Positions 59,286 to 59,696 of a DNA stretch of 59,696 bases are shown here, piece by piece (the first letter of the stretch is position 1; every line of letters starts with the position of its first letter). The stretch spans positions 1 through 59,696 of the forward strand of contig CAZBWE010000003.1 in the NCBI GenBank assembly GCA_964495465.1. Direction: 5' to 3'. The DNA comes from CAZBWE01 sp964495465 (GTDB lineage Bacteria > Planctomycetota > Phycisphaerae > Sedimentisphaerales > Anaerobacaceae). The notes under the pieces were generated by a model, which was not told where the DNA came from, did not search any database, and worked only from the letters and a program-made list of their open reading frames with translations. Position numbers and translations under genes: made by a program.

Positions 59286-59696
59286 TTTAAATTCTCCTTT
59301 TTTAACTCAAAAAAGCTTTTGCAAGTTATAAATATTATATCGGCACAAGTTTTGGCCGGGTTAATCGTGAAAATTACGCTTTTTTCAGATTTTTCCTATT
59401 ATTCCTATTCGACAGAAATCTCTGGAAATAATTGAAGGTTTTTCCGATATTTTGGCTTTCAAATTCAAAATTAAACGATTCCCGGACCTAAATGAACGGT
59501 AAGGAAGAAAATCAACCCATAATCCCTGCCGAAACCAACAGAGACAACTTTTTTATTGATGTAAGTATTTCTGCGTAGAATCCCGCAATCATTGAATCGC
59601 CTGTTGCGAGGGTTGCGGGGAGAGCTTTTATGTGAAAGGCGGGGAGGATTCAGCAGGTTTTATGCTTGACAGTATTTTATAAGACGCTAATTTTAG
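59286..59696. other. Right-end region of 411 bases without a clear gene
   Basis: A 28-residue plus-strand frame (59492-59578, starting MNGKEENQPI) is seen but not supported. A minus-strand remnant that may derive from a sugar kinase is listed separately. No structured RNA or terminator was recognised. Confidence 0.5.
59512..59649 (-). pseudogene. Possible C-terminal remnant of a PfkB-type sugar kinase
   Basis: An open stretch bounded by stop codons, without a good start, reads LPAFHIKALPATLATGDSMI then AGFYAEIL. It resembles the PfkB signature region (PALPV...DTTGAGDaF.AGF), with GAGD replaced by TGD. The reading has no upstream kinase domain in the window. It may be decay or coincidence. 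Confidence 0.25.

Overview
The window is about 60 kb of a bacterial chromosome. The protein families suggest an anaerobic or sediment-type planctomycete, probably class Phycisphaerae; this is inference from gene content, since no 16S gene is present. Supporting points are a Gram-negative outer-membrane biogenesis block (BamA, Skp, LpxD, an LpxC-FabZ fusion, LpxA), many secreted glycoside hydrolases without SusC/SusD, and several small membrane proteins of unknown family. A 100-base run of N flanked by an exact 55-base duplication shows that it is a scaffolded draft, probably metagenomic, assembly.

Layout. 1-8.8 kb: the 5' part of a short-chain dehydrogenase gene, a large flavin/Fe-S oxidoreductase, uvrA, endonuclease V, a cyclophilin, and a Gfo/Idh/MocA oxidoreductase. 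8.8-15.2 kb: lipid A and outer-membrane block, all on the minus strand (bamA, skp, lpxD, lpxC/fabZ, lpxA, then the oxidoreductase). 15.2-22.5 kb: replication/translation operon on the minus strand (glmU-like, prs, rplY, pth, rpsF, ssb, rpsR, rplI, dnaB), with a striking set of nested inverted repeats between rplI and dnaB and a tRNA-Gln upstream. 22.9-27.9 kb: a secreted protein of unknown role and a three-gene translationally coupled phosphonate operon (cytidylyltransferase-PEP mutase fusion, phosphonopyruvate decarboxylase, phosphonoacetaldehyde reductase-like dehydrogenase).

28.1-48.3 kb: a minus-strand plant-polysaccharide utilisation locus with GH9, GH51, GH43, GH97, a sodium:solute symporter, GH94 cellobiose phosphorylase, GH53, GH31 with a PA14 domain, GH2 and GH28. 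Together these point to pectic galactan/arabinogalactan and xyloglucan-type substrates: secreted enzymes cut the polymer, the symporter imports small sugars, and the phosphorylase handles beta-linked glucose disaccharide inside the cell. 48.4-55 kb: tRNA-Val, NikR, a MetX-MetW fusion, a cupin, a broken hydroxyacid dehydrogenase gene, a membrane protein and hemL. 55.1-59.7 kb: a PpiD-like periplasmic chaperone with two small membrane proteins, rnc, a STAS protein, and a gene-poor right end.

The most unusual material is in the DNA between and inside genes: 7-base-periodic degenerate repeats in several spacers, paired-hairpin REP-like elements, a hairpin sequence inside uvrA that is in frame, two copies of an 18-base perfect palindrome inside a broken dehydrogenase gene, and alternative hairpins each followed by a T tract between rplI and dnaB.
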